DNA of 64,000 nt from an uncultured Flavobacteriaceae bacterium (GCA_947502975.1 CANNBV010000007.1:62001-126000), one strand, 5' to 3'. Positions 44,551-53,903 are shown, numbered from the stretch's first letter. Numbers and translations are program-made. Notes: generated from the letters alone by a model not told the origin.

Positions 44551-45351
44551 ATGAAAACAACTTTAGTTGTACATCCTAATCATAAAGCATTAAGTGAAAA
44601 AATCGAAGATGCTATTGCAAATTTTGATAGTTATAACGAAGTGCTTGGGGCTGCTGAACGGAATGTGATTAAAAATGTAATAATTGATGGTAAAACATAT
44701 ACCATCAAATCATTTAAAATACCTAATGTAATCAACAAGATTGCATACAGGTTCTTTAGAAAATCTAAAGCTGAACGCTCATATAGTTATGCTAATAAAT
44801 TATTGGATTTAGGAATTAAAACTCCGATTCCTATAGCATATCAAAAAGAAATAACACCATTTGTATTTATAAGGAGTTTCTATATTAGTGAGTTTGTAAA
44901 TTGTGATTTGACTTACAGGGAATTAACCACTGATTTTGATATAAAAGATCACGAAGCTATTTTAAGAGCATTTACAAGATTTACGTATGAGTTGCATCAA
45001 AAAGGGGTGCATTTTTTAGACCATTCACCAGGAAATACATTAATAACTCGAAATGTTGATAGCTATGATTTCTATTTGGTAGATTTAAATAGAATGGAAT
45101 TTGGAGAATTAGATTTTGAAACGCGAGTAAAGAATTTTTCAAAACTTACCATTCATAAATCTATGATTGAGGTGATGAGTAATGAATATGCTAAATGTAC
45201 TGGAGAAGACGAAACTAAAATTTTTGATCGAATTTGGCACTACACCAAAATATTTCAAGATAAATACTACCGAAAAATCAGAATTAAAAAACGCATTTTC
45301 TTCTGGAAGAAAAAGTATCAAAATAGGGTATCTGAATCGCCAATTAAATAA
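44551..45351 (+). CDS. Lipopolysaccharide core kinase-like protein (Kdo/WaaP family)
   Basis: The 266-residue protein has a eukaryotic-kinase-like fold: a VIDGKTYTIKSFKIP strand with the ATP-binding Lys, LHQKGVHFLDHSPGNTLI as catalytic loop (Asp and Asn present), and FYLVDLNRM in place of DFG, as in Kdo kinase and WaaP. Such enzymes phosphorylate Kdo or heptose of the inner core of lipopolysaccharide on the cytoplasmic face. It is followed 2 bases later by a glycosyltransferase gene. Confidence 0.9.
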   Translation: MKTTLVVHPNHKALSEKIEDAIANFDSYNEVLGAAERNVIKNVIIDGKTYTIKSFKIPNVINKIAYRFFRKSKAERSYSYANKLLDLGIKTPIPIAYQKEITPFVFIRSFYISEFVNCDLTYRELTTDFDIKDHEAILRAFTRFTYELHQKGVHFLDHSPGNTLITRNVDSYDFYLVDLNRMEFGELDFETRVKNFSKLTIHKSMIEVMSNEYAKCTGEDETKIFDRIWHYTKIFQDKYYRKIRIKKRIFFWKKKYQNRVSESPIK

Positions 45352-45353
45352 AT

Positions 45354-46352
45354 ATGGGAGAACAACTTTATTTTGCTTTAATGCATAAATGGAAATATGT
45401 GATTGCGATTTTTAAATCAAAATTTCATAAGTCTCCAGAGTCCATCCAGAAATTAGTTTATGTAGCTAGAGAAAAAGATAAAGATTGGATTTTTGGTGCT
45501 AAGGTAAGACGTTTATCACGTTATTCTTCCTTAGATGCTACAACACATTATCATGATAAGCTAAGAGATTTACCAAAGGCTGATGGCTATTTTTTTATTT
45601 ATCAAAACTACTTCTGCCGTTGTATTCGAAGTACGCCTAGTATATTAAAAAAGAAGAATGTTGTAATGTTTACACATCCTAATTGGTCAAAAAAATACTC
45701 TAAAACACATGTGGTTTGGTGTTTGAATAAAGCCGATACTATCATTTGTTTGAATTCTGATATAAAACAGTATTTAATTGAATGTGGTGTGAACTCAGAA
45801 TTGCTTAAGGTACTTCATATCGGTACGTCTTCAACTACATTTTATGCTCACGAACGAGGAAGTGGAGATGTTGGATTTTGCTCTAACTTCGGAATACGTA
45901 AAAATCCTGATTTGATTTTTGACATTATCAAAAATATGCCAAACAAAACCTTTCATATTATCGGGAGACATTGGGAAGACTACGAAAGGTTTGATGAATT
46001 AAAAAGTTTACCGAACTTCATATATCATAATAACGTGCCATACGAATTATACCCAGAACTATATAACAAATTAGATGTTTTTGTGTCTCCATCACTTTTA
46101 GAAGGTGGGCCAGTACCAATTTTAGAAGCTATGATGTCTAACTGTGTTCCAGTAGCTTCAAAAACTGGATTTGCACCAGATTTGATTCAACATGGAAAAA
46201 ATGGCTATTTATTTGACCTTGATGCTACCTATAAAGACGTTATTCCTCTAATAGAAAAAGCATTTAAAATTAAAGAAAATACGAGGCAATATGTGATGCC
46301 TTATACTTGGGAGAATTGCTCAAAAACTATTGATGGCTATTTTTTAAGTTGA
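45354..46352 (+). CDS. Glycosyltransferase family 4 (GT-B fold)
   Basis: The 332-residue protein shows a GT-B C-terminal half: VGFCSNFGIRKNPDLIFDII, HIIGRHWEDYERF, and VFVSPSLLEGGPVPILEAM with the EGGP...E donor-binding motif, then PVASKTGFAPDLI. The N-terminal half is shorter than usual. ATG at 45384 is an alternative start. It is cotranscribed with the kinase gene and acts in lipopolysaccharide core or O-glycan assembly. It ends 9 bases inside the convergent GT2 gene. Confidence 0.9.
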   Translation: MGEQLYFALMHKWKYVIAIFKSKFHKSPESIQKLVYVAREKDKDWIFGAKVRRLSRYSSLDATTHYHDKLRDLPKADGYFFIYQNYFCRCIRSTPSILKKKNVVMFTHPNWSKKYSKTHVVWCLNKADTIICLNSDIKQYLIECGVNSELLKVLHIGTSSTTFYAHERGSGDVGFCSNFGIRKNPDLIFDIIKNMPNKTFHIIGRHWEDYERFDELKSLPNFIYHNNVPYELYPELYNKLDVFVSPSLLEGGPVPILEAMMSNCVPVASKTGFAPDLIQHGKNGYLFDLDATYKDVIPLIEKAFKIKENTRQYVMPYTWENCSKTIDGYFLS

Positions 46353-47114
46353 TTCGTTCAGTTGTTTAAGTATTTTATAGCGATACCAAACACCATAAGC
46401 ACTGAGATAACAAATGCTTAAGCCAATTCTACCATCTAAAAAACCAAACCGAAATATATAATTGATTATAAACTTATAAGTTGGTCTAAACACAAAATGT
46501 AGTATATTATTGATGCGTTTGCCTTTCTTGTGTAATTCTTCAGCTTTTAACGTGGCGTAGAGCTTCATTTTACGCTTATAATCTTCATTACTAGTGTAGC
46601 AATAATGTAACATATAAGTTTTTAAAATTTCACTTTTGCCATTTACAATCAAACTTTCGTGAACTATTTTGCTTTCATCGTAATAGGCACTATTTTTTTT
46701 AAATAACCTGTATATAGTATCAGATTGTAATCCACTAAACCGAACTATCTTTTTGTTGAAATAGAATCTACGTTTAAATAGATATGCTGAAACGTTATTT
46801 CCAGAATTAACTGCTTCAAAAATTTCACTTTTTAGCATATTAGGGATACGTTCATCAGCATCTATAAATAAGATCCATTCGTTTTTGGCCTTGCTGATGG
46901 CAAAGTTACGTTGGTCTGCAAAGTTTTTAAATGGTCTTGAAATTAGTTTTACATTTGGTAGTTCTTTTGCAAGTTTAGCTGTGTTATCTGTGCTTTCTCC
47001 ATCAATAATAATAATTTCGTCTGCAAAATCAATATTTTTTATTACCTCAACGATATGTTTTTCTTCATTGAAGGTAATTAGTAATACGGATATTTTAGTT
47101 TGTTTTTGAATCAA
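46344..47114 (-). CDS. Glycosyltransferase family 2, WaaE/KdtX-like
   Basis: The GT-A fold opens with ISVLLITFNEEKHIVEVI and contains IIIDGESTDNT, the metal-binding ILFIDADERI (DxD type), and the FADQRNFAISKAKNEW segment typical of the WaaE branch. Such enzymes add glucose to the inner core of lipopolysaccharide. The start is uncertain. A TTG at 47114 puts the conserved strand near residue 8; the longer frame from 47195 would add 27 residues and run into the divergent GT2 gene. Confidence 0.88.
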   Translation of the reverse strand: MIQKQTKISVLLITFNEEKHIVEVIKNIDFADEIIIIDGESTDNTAKLAKELPNVKLISRPFKNFADQRNFAISKAKNEWILFIDADERIPNMLKSEIFEAVNSGNNVSAYLFKRRFYFNKKIVRFSGLQSDTIYRLFKKNSAYYDESKIVHESLIVNGKSEILKTYMLHYCYTSNEDYKRKMKLYATLKAEELHKKGKRINNILHFVFRPTYKFIINYIFRFGFLDGRIGLSICYLSAYGVWYRYKILKQLNEST

Positions 47115-47160
47115 AAAAAATGAAACATTTATTTTGGTAAAAATAGCTATTTTTGAAGCA

Positions 47161-47988
47161 ATGGAAGCAATTGATGTTTCAGTAATTATCAGCACTTATA
47201 ATAAACCAGAATACTTAGAAAAAGTATTGTGGAGCTATCAGTTTCAAACATTTAAAAATTTTGAAGTTGTAATTGCTGATGATGGATCTACTAGTGAAAC
47301 TAAAACTTTAATTGATAAAATGTCAAAAGAAGTTGATTTCCATATAAAACACGTATGGCAACCCGATGACGGGTTTCAAAAAACTAAAATTTTGAATAAG
47401 GCTATTGTTACAGCAAAAGCTGATTATTTGATTTTTACAGATGGGGATTGTATTGCCAGAAATGATTTTGTGGTAACGCACTTAACGTTAAGACAGAAAG
47501 GGTACGCCTTGTCTGGTGGGTATTTTAAGCTTTCGGAATCAATTTCAAAAACCATAAGTTTAGATGTAATTGCATCTCAAGACTGTTTTAAAAGTGAATG
47601 GTTATTACAGCAAGGGCAACCCAAAAGTTTTAAGATGAATAAATTAAGCACATCAAAATTTAAAACATCATTATTAAATACGTTTACACCTACTAAGGCA
47701 ACTTTTGATGGTATGAATGTATCGGTTTGGAAGGCTGATGTTGTAAAAACAAATGGCTTTGATGAGCGTATGCAATATGGAGGAGAAGATAGAGAACTTG
47801 GGGAACGTTTGATGAACTATGGCATTAACTTTAAGCAAATACGATACAGTGCTATTTGTTTACATTTATATCATGAAAGACCCTATAAAAATGAAGATGC
47901 CTTTAAAAAAAATAAGATAATACGAGCTGAAACAAAAACACTAAATTCAAAATTTACTAAGTATGGTATTGTAAAACCTAAGGATTAA
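47161..47988 (+). CDS. Glycosyltransferase family 2
   Basis: The ATG at 47161 (MEAIDVSVIISTYNK) gives a normal family start; the in-frame ATG 27 bases upstream is less likely. The GT-A fold has VVIADDGSTSETK, the QPDDGFQKTKILNKAI segment, DYLIFTDGDCIARNDF (DxD metal site), and a C-terminal FDGMNVSVWKADV and GGEDRELGERL, as in the galactosyltransferase-like C-terminal domain. It probably extends a surface glycan. It converges with glf, overlapping by 11 bases. Confidence 0.92.
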   Translation: MEAIDVSVIISTYNKPEYLEKVLWSYQFQTFKNFEVVIADDGSTSETKTLIDKMSKEVDFHIKHVWQPDDGFQKTKILNKAIVTAKADYLIFTDGDCIARNDFVVTHLTLRQKGYALSGGYFKLSESISKTISLDVIASQDCFKSEWLLQQGQPKSFKMNKLSTSKFKTSLLNTFTPTKATFDGMNVSVWKADVVKTNGFDERMQYGGEDRELGERLMNYGINFKQIRYSAICLHLYHERPYKNEDAFKKNKIIRAETKTLNSKFTKYGIVKPKD

Positions 47989-49084
47989 GTTCCTGTCTTG
48001 TTTTGGCAAGTGCAGAACCTATAACTTGATGCATATCATAATACCTGTATTCAGCCAGTCTTCCACCAAAAATCACATTAGATTCGGTTAAAGATAATTG
48101 CTTGTATTTTTTGTATTTCTGTTGATTTTCGTCATTATTCACTGGATAATAGGCTTCCTTGTTGGGTGTCCAAGTCTCAGGATATTCTTTAGTGACAACT
48201 GTATGCTTTTGTTTACCAAATTCAAAATGCTTGTGTTCTAGAATTCTTGTATAAGGGACATCCGCATCGTTATAATTAACTACAGCATTAGCTTGATAAT
48301 TATCCATATCTAAAACTTCATGCTCAAATCGTAAAGAACGATACTCAAGCTTTCCAAACTTATAATCGTAATATTCATCAATATTTCCTGTATATACCAC
48401 TTTTTTGGCCAAGGCTTCGAGTTCATTTCTGTTTTTCAGAAAGTCAACACCTGTTCTAGTTTCAATACCTTCAAGTAAACTTTCAGTAATTTTATTATAG
48501 CCCCCATTCGGAATACCTTGATATCTATCATTGAAATAATTATTATCAAAGGTATATCTTACAGGAAGCCTTTTAATTATAAAAGCTGGTAATTCAGTAG
48601 CCTTTTTGCCCCATTGTTTTTCTGTATATTCTTTAATCAGAGTTTCATAAATATCTTTGCCAATAAGCGATAATGCTTGTTCTTCAAGATTTTTAGGATT
48701 TTTAACACCATGAGTTTTAATTTGTTCCTCAATAATTTGTTTGGCTTCACTTGGTGTTTTTACGCCCCATAATTGATGAAAGGTATTCATATTAAAAGGT
48801 AAATTATAAAGTTTTCCTTTTGAAAGTGATAATGGAGAATTGATATAATTATTAAATGTTACGAATTGGTTTACGTAGTCCCAGATATCTTTATCGTTAG
48901 TATGAAAGATATGTGCACCGTATTTGTGTACATTAATACCATCTACATTTTCGCAATACACATTACCACCCAAATGCGATCTTCTGTCTATCACAAGACA
49001 AGTTTTACCTTTTTTTGTGGCTTCGTGAGCAAATACAGATCCAAATAATCCAGCACCAACAATTAAATAATCATACTTTTGCAT
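47978..49084 (-). CDS. glf: UDP-galactopyranose mutase
   Basis: The 368-residue flavoenzyme begins YDYLIVGAGLFGSVFA, the FAD-binding dinucleotide fold, and continues with DRRSHLGGN, KYGAHIFHT, EKQWGK and the C-terminal FGGRLAEYRYYDM. It converts UDP-galactopyranose to UDP-galactofuranose, the precursor of galactofuranose in surface glycans. The length is typical. The next gene on the other side encodes a probable galactofuranosyltransferase, which fits the pathway. Confidence 0.97.
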   Translation of the reverse strand: MQKYDYLIVGAGLFGSVFAHEATKKGKTCLVIDRRSHLGGNVYCENVDGINVHKYGAHIFHTNDKDIWDYVNQFVTFNNYINSPLSLSKGKLYNLPFNMNTFHQLWGVKTPSEAKQIIEEQIKTHGVKNPKNLEEQALSLIGKDIYETLIKEYTEKQWGKKATELPAFIIKRLPVRYTFDNNYFNDRYQGIPNGGYNKITESLLEGIETRTGVDFLKNRNELEALAKKVVYTGNIDEYYDYKFGKLEYRSLRFEHEVLDMDNYQANAVVNYNDADVPYTRILEHKHFEFGKQKHTVVTKEYPETWTPNKEAYYPVNNDENQQKYKKYKQLSLTESNVIFGGRLAEYRYYDMHQVIGSALAKTRQELNP

Positions 49085-49100
49085 ACATTTATATTTTTAA

Positions 49101-49108
49101 CAAAGCTA
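49101..49108 (-). promoter_or_regulatory. -7 element (TAGCTTTG) of glf
   Basis: TAGCTTTG on the minus strand matches TAnnTTTG and ends 16 bases before the glf ATG. Confidence 0.5.
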
Positions 49109-49143
49109 GGTATATATTTAGCTAAATAAAAGGTTTCATTTCA

Positions 49144-50184
49144 ATGTATTACATTTCAAGAAATTACAAGTCATTATTTAATGCTGCAGGAAAAGCAAAG
49201 ACCGATTGTGAGTATGTTTTTGAGAAGTTGGGTTTTAAAAACTTGGGATTCAAGCAATCATCTATTCCTAATTCGGCTATTGGTACGATTAAAAATTTCT
49301 TTGGAATTTTCTTTGCATTATTAAAGTTACCTAGAAGGAGTATTATAGTAACGCAATACCCCAATAACAAGTTTAGAGGGATGATTCTTTATTTTTCAAA
49401 GCTAAAGAAATGCAAAATTATCACTTTGGTACATGACGTTAGAATTTTAAAAGGGAGAACTAAGGATGCTGAAGCTGAACTCAATCAAATTATCACTTCG
49501 GATGTTATTATAGTTCATAACCCTTCTATGAAACAATGGTTTTTAGACCAAGGTGTAACGATCCCTATAATCGTTTTAGAAATTTTTGATTATATCTCTG
49601 AGAAGAAACCCGCCCAAAATGCTGATAGGAATATTAATAATACTTATGATATTGCTTATGCTGGTGGTTTTGGTGATGGAAAAAACTCATATATTTTTGA
49701 TTTTGATGTATTAGAGAATAGTAATTATAATTTGCGATTATACGGTATAGGGTTTGATCCCAACAAGCGAAAAGTAGAAGAGGAGCAATCGGTTGTACAT
49801 TATGAAGGTGTTTTTAAATCTGATGAAGTAGCCTATAAAATTGAATCAGATTTTGGTTTGGTTTGGGACGGTATTTCTACAGAGACATGTAGCGGAAACT
49901 ATGGCGCGTATTTAAAGTTTAATAATCCTCATAAAACTTCGCTATATCTATTATGTGGCTTGCCTATCATCATATGGGATAAGGCTGCATTAGCTGGTTT
50001 TGTACAAGATAATAATATTGGAATTACTGTTGCTAACTTAAAAGATTTAAATAAAGTTTTAGGTGAATTGAGTGCAGAAGAATATCAAAAAATGAAGCAG
50101 AATGTCGCTGATATTCAAACTAAAGTTATGGAAGGCTACTTTGTAGAAACTGCTGTTAAAAAAGCTTTAAACACACTTTCATAA
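49144..50184 (+). CDS. Probable galactofuranosyltransferase
   Basis: The 346-residue protein resembles the WbbI/beta-1,6-galactofuranosyltransferase branch: ITLVHDVRIL, SDVIIVHNPSMKQWF, then FGLVWDGIS and a C-terminal KTSLYLLCGLPIIIWDKAAL. This branch uses UDP-galactofuranose, and glf lies divergently next to it (59 bases apart). The pathway link and the motifs support each other; the exact linkage made cannot be told. It overlaps the convergent family 9 glycosyltransferase gene by 6 bases. Confidence 0.85.
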   Translation: MYYISRNYKSLFNAAGKAKTDCEYVFEKLGFKNLGFKQSSIPNSAIGTIKNFFGIFFALLKLPRRSIIVTQYPNNKFRGMILYFSKLKKCKIITLVHDVRILKGRTKDAEAELNQIITSDVIIVHNPSMKQWFLDQGVTIPIIVLEIFDYISEKKPAQNADRNINNTYDIAYAGGFGDGKNSYIFDFDVLENSNYNLRLYGIGFDPNKRKVEEEQSVVHYEGVFKSDEVAYKIESDFGLVWDGISTETCSGNYGAYLKFNNPHKTSLYLLCGLPIIIWDKAALAGFVQDNNIGITVANLKDLNKVLGELSAEEYQKMKQNVADIQTKVMEGYFVETAVKKALNTLS

Positions 50185-51234
50185 TCTGTCTAAAAAATTT
50201 TTTAGTTTTTCAGAAAATAATTTTGGTTGAAATTGGGAATAATAACTTTCAATATTTTTTTTAATCTTCTTGTTAGAATTACCCTCAAAAAGTTCAGGAT
50301 TATAATCTTTAAGATGCACTGAAATATTTTGGTTTTCATTCTCAAAAATATTCCATGTGTCTTTATCTATCCATGGTGAAAATATAGCAAATGTTGGTAT
50401 ATCAATAGCTTTAGCCATATTAATTGCTCCTCCTTCATTACCGATAATAGCCTTACAGTGGTACGTTATAGCTATAAAATCTCTTAAGCTTTTTCCAAAA
50501 ATCTCTAGATGAATATGTTTTTGTGTAGTTGGTTTACAAAGGTTGTAAATTGCCTTGGCCTGTTCTATCTGCTTTGGTATATAATTAAAGAGAATTTCAG
50601 CATTAGTTATTTCAGCTATACTATCAATTACTTCTGCCATATAAGCTAAAGGATAGGTTTTAGTATCTCCACTACCCAAAACACTTATCATATATGTAGG
50701 CTGAGTTACATCGATCTTAAAATTCACTAAAAATTTTTCAGCATCCTCAATCTCTTTTGCAGTAAGATAGATTTTTGGTTTAACATCAGGAATGGTTTCG
50801 CAAATAGGCGCTAACAACTGTAATCTATTTTCAATAGCCAAACCTTTATTACTTTTTGAGATTTTAAAGCGTTTAATAGGATTTGTATAAAACTGCTGGG
50901 TATACCATTTATAGTATCCTATTTTCGTTTTTGCCTTAGAAAAAAGTGTAATAAAATTACTGGACCATTTCCCGTAAACATCAATAACAATATCATATTT
51001 TTCTTTTCGAATTGTTTTTAGAAAATTATAAAACTGCAACGTGTTTTTCTCGTTTTCGGGAGTTAAAAGTACAATGTTATCTATATCTGGGTGATGTTCA
51101 ATAACAGGTAGTGTGTGAGAATTAATTAAATAGTGAAGTTCAGCGTCTGGATAGTTCTTTTTCAAAACTGAAAAAAGAATAGCTGATGTTAATACATCTC
51201 CAATCATTTTCTGCTGAATTACTAAAATCTTCAT
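50179..51234 (-). CDS. Glycosyltransferase family 9 (heptosyltransferase-like)
   Basis: The start at 51234 (MKILVIQQKMIGDVLTSAIL) is chosen because GT9 proteins begin exactly so; the longer frame adds 16 residues without similarity. Further marks are YDIVIDVYGKWSS, YMISVLGSGDTKTYPLAYMA and IGNEGGAINMAKAIDIPTFAIF, the ADP-heptose-binding region. It probably adds heptose to the inner core of lipopolysaccharide, and is the last gene of the glycan cluster. Confidence 0.92.
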   Translation of the reverse strand: MKILVIQQKMIGDVLTSAILFSVLKKNYPDAELHYLINSHTLPVIEHHPDIDNIVLLTPENEKNTLQFYNFLKTIRKEKYDIVIDVYGKWSSNFITLFSKAKTKIGYYKWYTQQFYTNPIKRFKISKSNKGLAIENRLQLLAPICETIPDVKPKIYLTAKEIEDAEKFLVNFKIDVTQPTYMISVLGSGDTKTYPLAYMAEVIDSIAEITNAEILFNYIPKQIEQAKAIYNLCKPTTQKHIHLEIFGKSLRDFIAITYHCKAIIGNEGGAINMAKAIDIPTFAIFSPWIDKDTWNIFENENQNISVHLKDYNPELFEGNSNKKIKKNIESYYSQFQPKLFSEKLKNFLDRL

Positions 51235-51323
51235 AAGCTTCAAATTACAAACAAAAAATTCCAAATTCCAATTTAAAAACATCGGAATTTGGAATCTTTA
51301 TTTAGAATTTAAGTTTTTATAAC

Positions 51324-52139
51324 TTAAACTGCTACACTATGCTCTCTTAACGCATCGTTAAGTGAAGTTTTCTTATTTGTACTTTCTTTACGTTTTCCTA
51401 TAATTAATGCACAAGGAACATTATAACTACCAGAAGGAAATGCTTTAGCATAGCTTCCAGGTATCACTACAGATCTTGCTGGTACAATACCTTTGTATTC
51501 TTTTGGTTCATTACCGGTAACGTCAATAATTTTAGTACTCATGGTTAAAACAACACCAGCACCTAAAACAGCTTCGGTTTCTACTTTCACACCTTCAACA
51601 ACAATACAACGAGAACCGATAAATGCATTATTCTCAATAATAACTGGAGCAGCTTGTAAAGGTTCTAATACGCCACCAATACCAACACCTCCAGATAAAT
51701 GTACATTTTTGCCAATTTGAGCACAGCTACCAACTGTAGCCCAAGTATCAACCATAGTACCTTCATCCACGTATGCTCCTATATTTACATAACTTGGCAT
51801 TAAAATAGTACCAGGAGAAATATAAGCTCCATGTCTTGCAACTGCATTTGGAACTACACGAATGCCTCTTTCGGCAAAATTACGTTTTAGTGGAATTTTA
51901 TCGTGATATTCAAAAATTCCAGCTTCTAAAGTTTCCATCTTTTGGATAGGGAAATATAAAACCACAGCCTTTTTTACCCATTCATTTACCTGCCAACCAC
52001 CTTCAATAGGTTCAGCTACTCTTAGTTCACCTTTATCTAAAAGATCAACTACATGTCTTATAGTATCAGTAGTTTTACTATCGTTTAAAAGTTCTCGGTT
52101 ATCCCAAGCACTTTCTATAATCTGTTGTAATTCTGTCAT
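51324..52139 (-). CDS. dapD: Tetrahydrodipicolinate N-succinyltransferase
   Basis: The start at 52139 gives MTELQQIIESAWDNRELL, the usual DapD opening. A hexapeptide-repeat left-handed helix follows (ISPGTILMPSYVNIGAYVDEGTMVDTWATVGS as separate turns), then SGGVGIGGVLEPL and GSRCIVVEGV. The enzyme succinylates tetrahydrodipicolinate in the succinylase branch of lysine and meso-diaminopimelate synthesis. The upstream in-frame TTG at 52160 lies inside the -7 promoter element and cannot be the start. Confidence 0.97.
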   Translation of the reverse strand: MTELQQIIESAWDNRELLNDSKTTDTIRHVVDLLDKGELRVAEPIEGGWQVNEWVKKAVVLYFPIQKMETLEAGIFEYHDKIPLKRNFAERGIRVVPNAVARHGAYISPGTILMPSYVNIGAYVDEGTMVDTWATVGSCAQIGKNVHLSGGVGIGGVLEPLQAAPVIIENNAFIGSRCIVVEGVKVETEAVLGAGVVLTMSTKIIDVTGNEPKEYKGIVPARSVVIPGSYAKAFPSGSYNVPCALIIGKRKESTNKKTSLNDALREHSVAV

Positions 52140-52466
52140 TAGTATTAATATTTTGGGCAAATATACTATCTAATGACTAAAATAATAGTGTATTTCATCT
52201 TGAAATATGTTTAAAAATTTCAACAAAACACTGATGATTTTTTAAAGTTTTATACGCTGTTTTCCCTTTGAAGAAATGCGAATTATAGACGAAATACATT
52301 TTTAGTGTATTTCATCGTTAAAACTAAGCACTTCCACTATTCGTCGATGGAACTATTCCGATTTTCTAATAATCGAAAATACGATGAGATACAACTAATT
52401 TATTGCGATAGAGTATTGCATCGGATATATATTTGAACTGTCGAACAAAACGAAACGGCCCAAGTC
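52140..52466. other. Intergenic region with hairpin and short repeats
   Basis: No gene is supported. TAGTGTATTTCATC occurs twice (52186-52199 and 52303-52316). The second copy is the 3' arm of an imperfect hairpin with GACGAAATACA (52289-52299). The dapD promoter lies at its left end, and the promoter of the small secreted protein must lie at its right end. Confidence 0.6.
52158..52165 (-). promoter_or_regulatory. -7 element (TATATTTG) of dapD
   Basis: TATATTTG on the minus strand matches TAnnTTTG. Transcription would start near 52151, leaving a 12-base leader before the ATG at 52139, so it decides the start codon. Confidence 0.6.
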
Positions 52467-52730
52467 ATGAAAACAAATTTTTACATATTATTTATCCTTT
52501 TACTTTCATTTTCTGCAATGTATGCTCAAAATGAAGTTAAGACTGATAACGTAGAAACTAAAGTTACTGTTTCTGAAGCAAAAGAAGCTACAGTAATTAT
52601 AGATACTGTAAAAATTAAAGAAACTATTGCTAGAAGTAGTAGTGATATTAGAATTTTCTTGAATAGAGAAAGAAAAGTTGATAACATCAAATTAGTATTT
52701 CCTAAAATTAACAGAAGAAAATTATCTTAA
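52467..52730 (+). CDS. Small secreted protein of unknown function
   Basis: The 87-residue protein has a clear signal peptide (residues 1-20, ending MYAQ). The mature part is 67 residues, with a Thr/Val/Glu-rich first half and a basic end (SSDIRIFLNRERKVDNIKLV ... RRK). The family is not recognised. It has its own intrinsic terminator 42 bases downstream and so is transcribed alone. Confidence 0.75.
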   Translation: MKTNFYILFILLLSFSAMYAQNEVKTDNVETKVTVSEAKEATVIIDTVKIKETIARSSSDIRIFLNRERKVDNIKLVFPKINRRKLS

Positions 52731-52772
52731 TTAGAGTAAGTATTCAAATTTAATAATAAGGTTAAACACGAG

Positions 52773-52803
52773 AAAGACTGTCCGAAAAGGCAGTCTTTTT
52801 TTA
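52773..52803 (+). terminator. Intrinsic terminator after the small secreted protein gene
   Basis: AAAGACTG and CAGTCTTT pair around TCCGAAAAGG and are followed by a T run. Confidence 0.85.
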
Positions 52804-52813
52804 TTTAAAAAAC

Positions 52814-52821
52814 TACTTTTG
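52814..52821 (+). promoter_or_regulatory. -7 element (TACTTTTG) of ruvX
   Basis: TACTTTTG matches TAnnTTTG and ends 15 bases before the ruvX ATG. Confidence 0.5.
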
Positions 52822-52836
52822 TAAAAAAACAAAACT

Positions 52837-53247
52837 ATGTCCAGGATTTTGGCAATAGATTATGGTAAAGTTAGAACAGGAATAGCTGTAACAGACGAAT
52901 TACAGATAATTGCTTCTGGGTTAACTACTGTTCCTACAAAAGAATTAATTACTTTTTTAAAAGATTACATTTCAAAAGAAAAGGTAGAACTATTTTTAGT
53001 TGGAGAGCCAAAGCAAATGGATAATTCAGTATCAGAAAGTGAAGCTTTAATTATACCTTTTTTAAAAAAACTTTCGCAAGTATTTCCCAATATACCCATT
53101 ACTAGAGTAGATGAACGATTCACATCAAAAATGGCATTTCAAACCATGATTGATAGCGGGCTAAAAAAGAAACAAAGGAAAAATAAGGCTTTAGTGGATG
53201 AAATAAGTGCTACACTAATACTGCAGAGTTATTTATATTCGCAATAG
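52837..53247 (+). CDS. ruvX: RuvX/YqgF-type Holliday-junction resolvase-like nuclease
   Basis: The 136-residue protein has the RNase H fold of the YqgF family: ILAIDYGKVRTGIAVTDE with the first catalytic Asp, LFLVGEPKQMD, and ITRVDERFTSKMA with the DER motif, then LVDEISATLILQSYL. In E. coli the family is linked to 16S rRNA 5' end maturation. The following gene is def, 65 bases on, an order common in Bacteroidota. Confidence 0.95.
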   Translation: MSRILAIDYGKVRTGIAVTDELQIIASGLTTVPTKELITFLKDYISKEKVELFLVGEPKQMDNSVSESEALIIPFLKKLSQVFPNIPITRVDERFTSKMAFQTMIDSGLKKKQRKNKALVDEISATLILQSYLYSQ

Positions 53248-53286
53248 TTTTTTTTCACAATAGATTAATTTACCATACAAGAATTG

Positions 53287-53294
53287 TATTTTTG
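53287..53294 (+). promoter_or_regulatory. -7 element (TATTTTTG) of def
   Basis: TATTTTTG matches TAnnTTTG and ends 18 bases before the def ATG. Confidence 0.5.
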
Positions 53295-53312
53295 CGAAAA
53301 TAATCCTTACAA

Positions 53313-53903
53313 ATGATTTTACCGATTGTGGCATATGGAGATCCAGTTTTGAAAAAGGTTGGAACCGATATAACAAAAGATTACCCAGATTTAGATAAGT
53401 TGTTAGACAACATGTTTGATACCATGTATAATGCTATGGGAGTTGGGTTAGCAGCCCCACAGATAGGGTTGCCTATTAGATTGTTTTTGGTGGATACCTC
53501 GCCATTTGCTGATGATGAAGGTTTGCCAGAAGCCGATAGAGTAGCTTTAAAAGGTTTTAAACGTGTATTTATAAATGCTAAGATTTTAAAAGAAGAAGGG
53601 GACAAGTGGGTATTTAATGAAGGATGTTTGAGTATTCCTGACGTTAGAGAAGATGTTTTTCGAGAACCACAAATTACAATTGAATATAGTGATGAGCATT
53701 TTGAGACACATACAGAAACATTTGATGGCTTAATTGCTAGAGTAATACAACATGAATATGACCATATTGAAGGTGTATTATTTACAGATAAACTTTCAAG
53801 TTTTAAAAAACGTTTGATAAAAGGAAAACTGTCAAATATTTCAAAAGGGAAAATTAATGTAGACTACAGAATGCGTTTTCCAAATCAAAAAAAGAAGCGA
53901 TAA
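53313..53903 (+). CDS. def: Peptide deformylase
   Basis: The 196-residue enzyme has all three family motifs: GVGLAAPQIG (motif 1), EGCLSIP (motif 2, metal-binding Cys) and QHEYDHIEG (motif 3, HExxH). It removes the formyl group from the starting methionine of new proteins. The insertion around DEGLPEADRV is usual for Bacteroidota. DUF5606 follows 58 bases downstream. Confidence 0.97.
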   Translation: MILPIVAYGDPVLKKVGTDITKDYPDLDKLLDNMFDTMYNAMGVGLAAPQIGLPIRLFLVDTSPFADDEGLPEADRVALKGFKRVFINAKILKEEGDKWVFNEGCLSIPDVREDVFREPQITIEYSDEHFETHTETFDGLIARVIQHEYDHIEGVLFTDKLSSFKKRLIKGKLSNISKGKINVDYRMRFPNQKKKR

